Shown here: positions 6,117 to 6,132 of the stretch, one piece after another
Position numbering within the stretch: the stretch's first letter is position 1
Layout of the letters: each line of letters opens with the position of its first letter
From: an uncultured Eubacteriaceae bacterium
GTDB taxonomy: Bacteria > Bacillota > Clostridia > Eubacteriales > Eubacteriaceae
Direction of reading: 5' to 3'
Assembly: GCA_947625175.1 (NCBI GenBank)
Contig: CANQNI010000098.1
Span: 1-6,132, forward strand
DNA: 6,132 bases
Notes under the pieces: generated by a model
Databases searched by the model: none
The model's input: only the letters and a program-made list of their open reading frames with translations
Told to the model about the DNA's origin: nothing
Made by a program: the position numbers and the translations under genes

Positions 6117-6132
6117 ATAAACAAATATTGAT

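Noticed and set aside
6061..6132. A possible further gene at the right edge
   Set aside because: The stretch is extremely AT-rich, has stops in the frames I read on both strands, and shows no ribosome binding site or protein-like translation.

Overview
The window is AT-rich bacterial DNA with every gene on the minus strand, so transcription runs from the right edge to the left. The low G+C, strong Shine-Dalgarno sites at three of five genes, ordinary TGG tryptophan codons and the protein families point to a low-GC Bacillota or related lineage. A halanaerobial or clostridial-type anaerobe is my guess, but the sequence alone does not prove it. I see no insertion sequence, tRNA, rRNA, CRISPR array or other sign of recent transfer.

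Layout in the direction of transcription. Positions 6132-5883 are a non-coding upstream region of 250 bases with a good extended -10 promoter. It drives a small STAS-domain anti-sigma factor antagonist (5882-5580, GTG start, strong ribosome binding site) that ends at its own intrinsic terminator (5560-5533). After a short AT-rich gap without a convincing promoter comes a tight three-gene operon. Its first gene is a polytopic membrane glycerophosphodiester phosphodiesterase (5453-3525). The second is an unrecognised TPR-like helical protein with a strongly basic tail (3516-1885). The third is a membrane-anchored NodB-type polysaccharide deacetylase (1872-1024). Gaps of 8 and 12 bases separate the three, and a perfect 10-bp hairpin with a U-rich tail (987-950) closes the unit. 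Last is a CPA2-family cation:proton antiporter (918 to beyond base 1), cut by the window edge.

How the genes may work together: the operon pairs an enzyme that splits glycerophosphodiesters (from lipids or glycerol-phosphate polymers) with one that removes acetyl groups from cell-wall or exported polysaccharide. Both catalytic domains are predicted to lie outside the cytoplasmic membrane, while the TPR-like protein has no signal peptide and should be cytoplasmic. This suggests an envelope-remodelling unit with an internal adaptor of unknown job. The STAS protein and the antiporter flank the unit but are separated from it by terminators, so a functional tie to it is not shown.

The best candidate for something undescribed is the TPR-like protein with its Lys/Arg tail and its fixed place between two envelope enzymes. 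Nothing here is clearly an exotic system.
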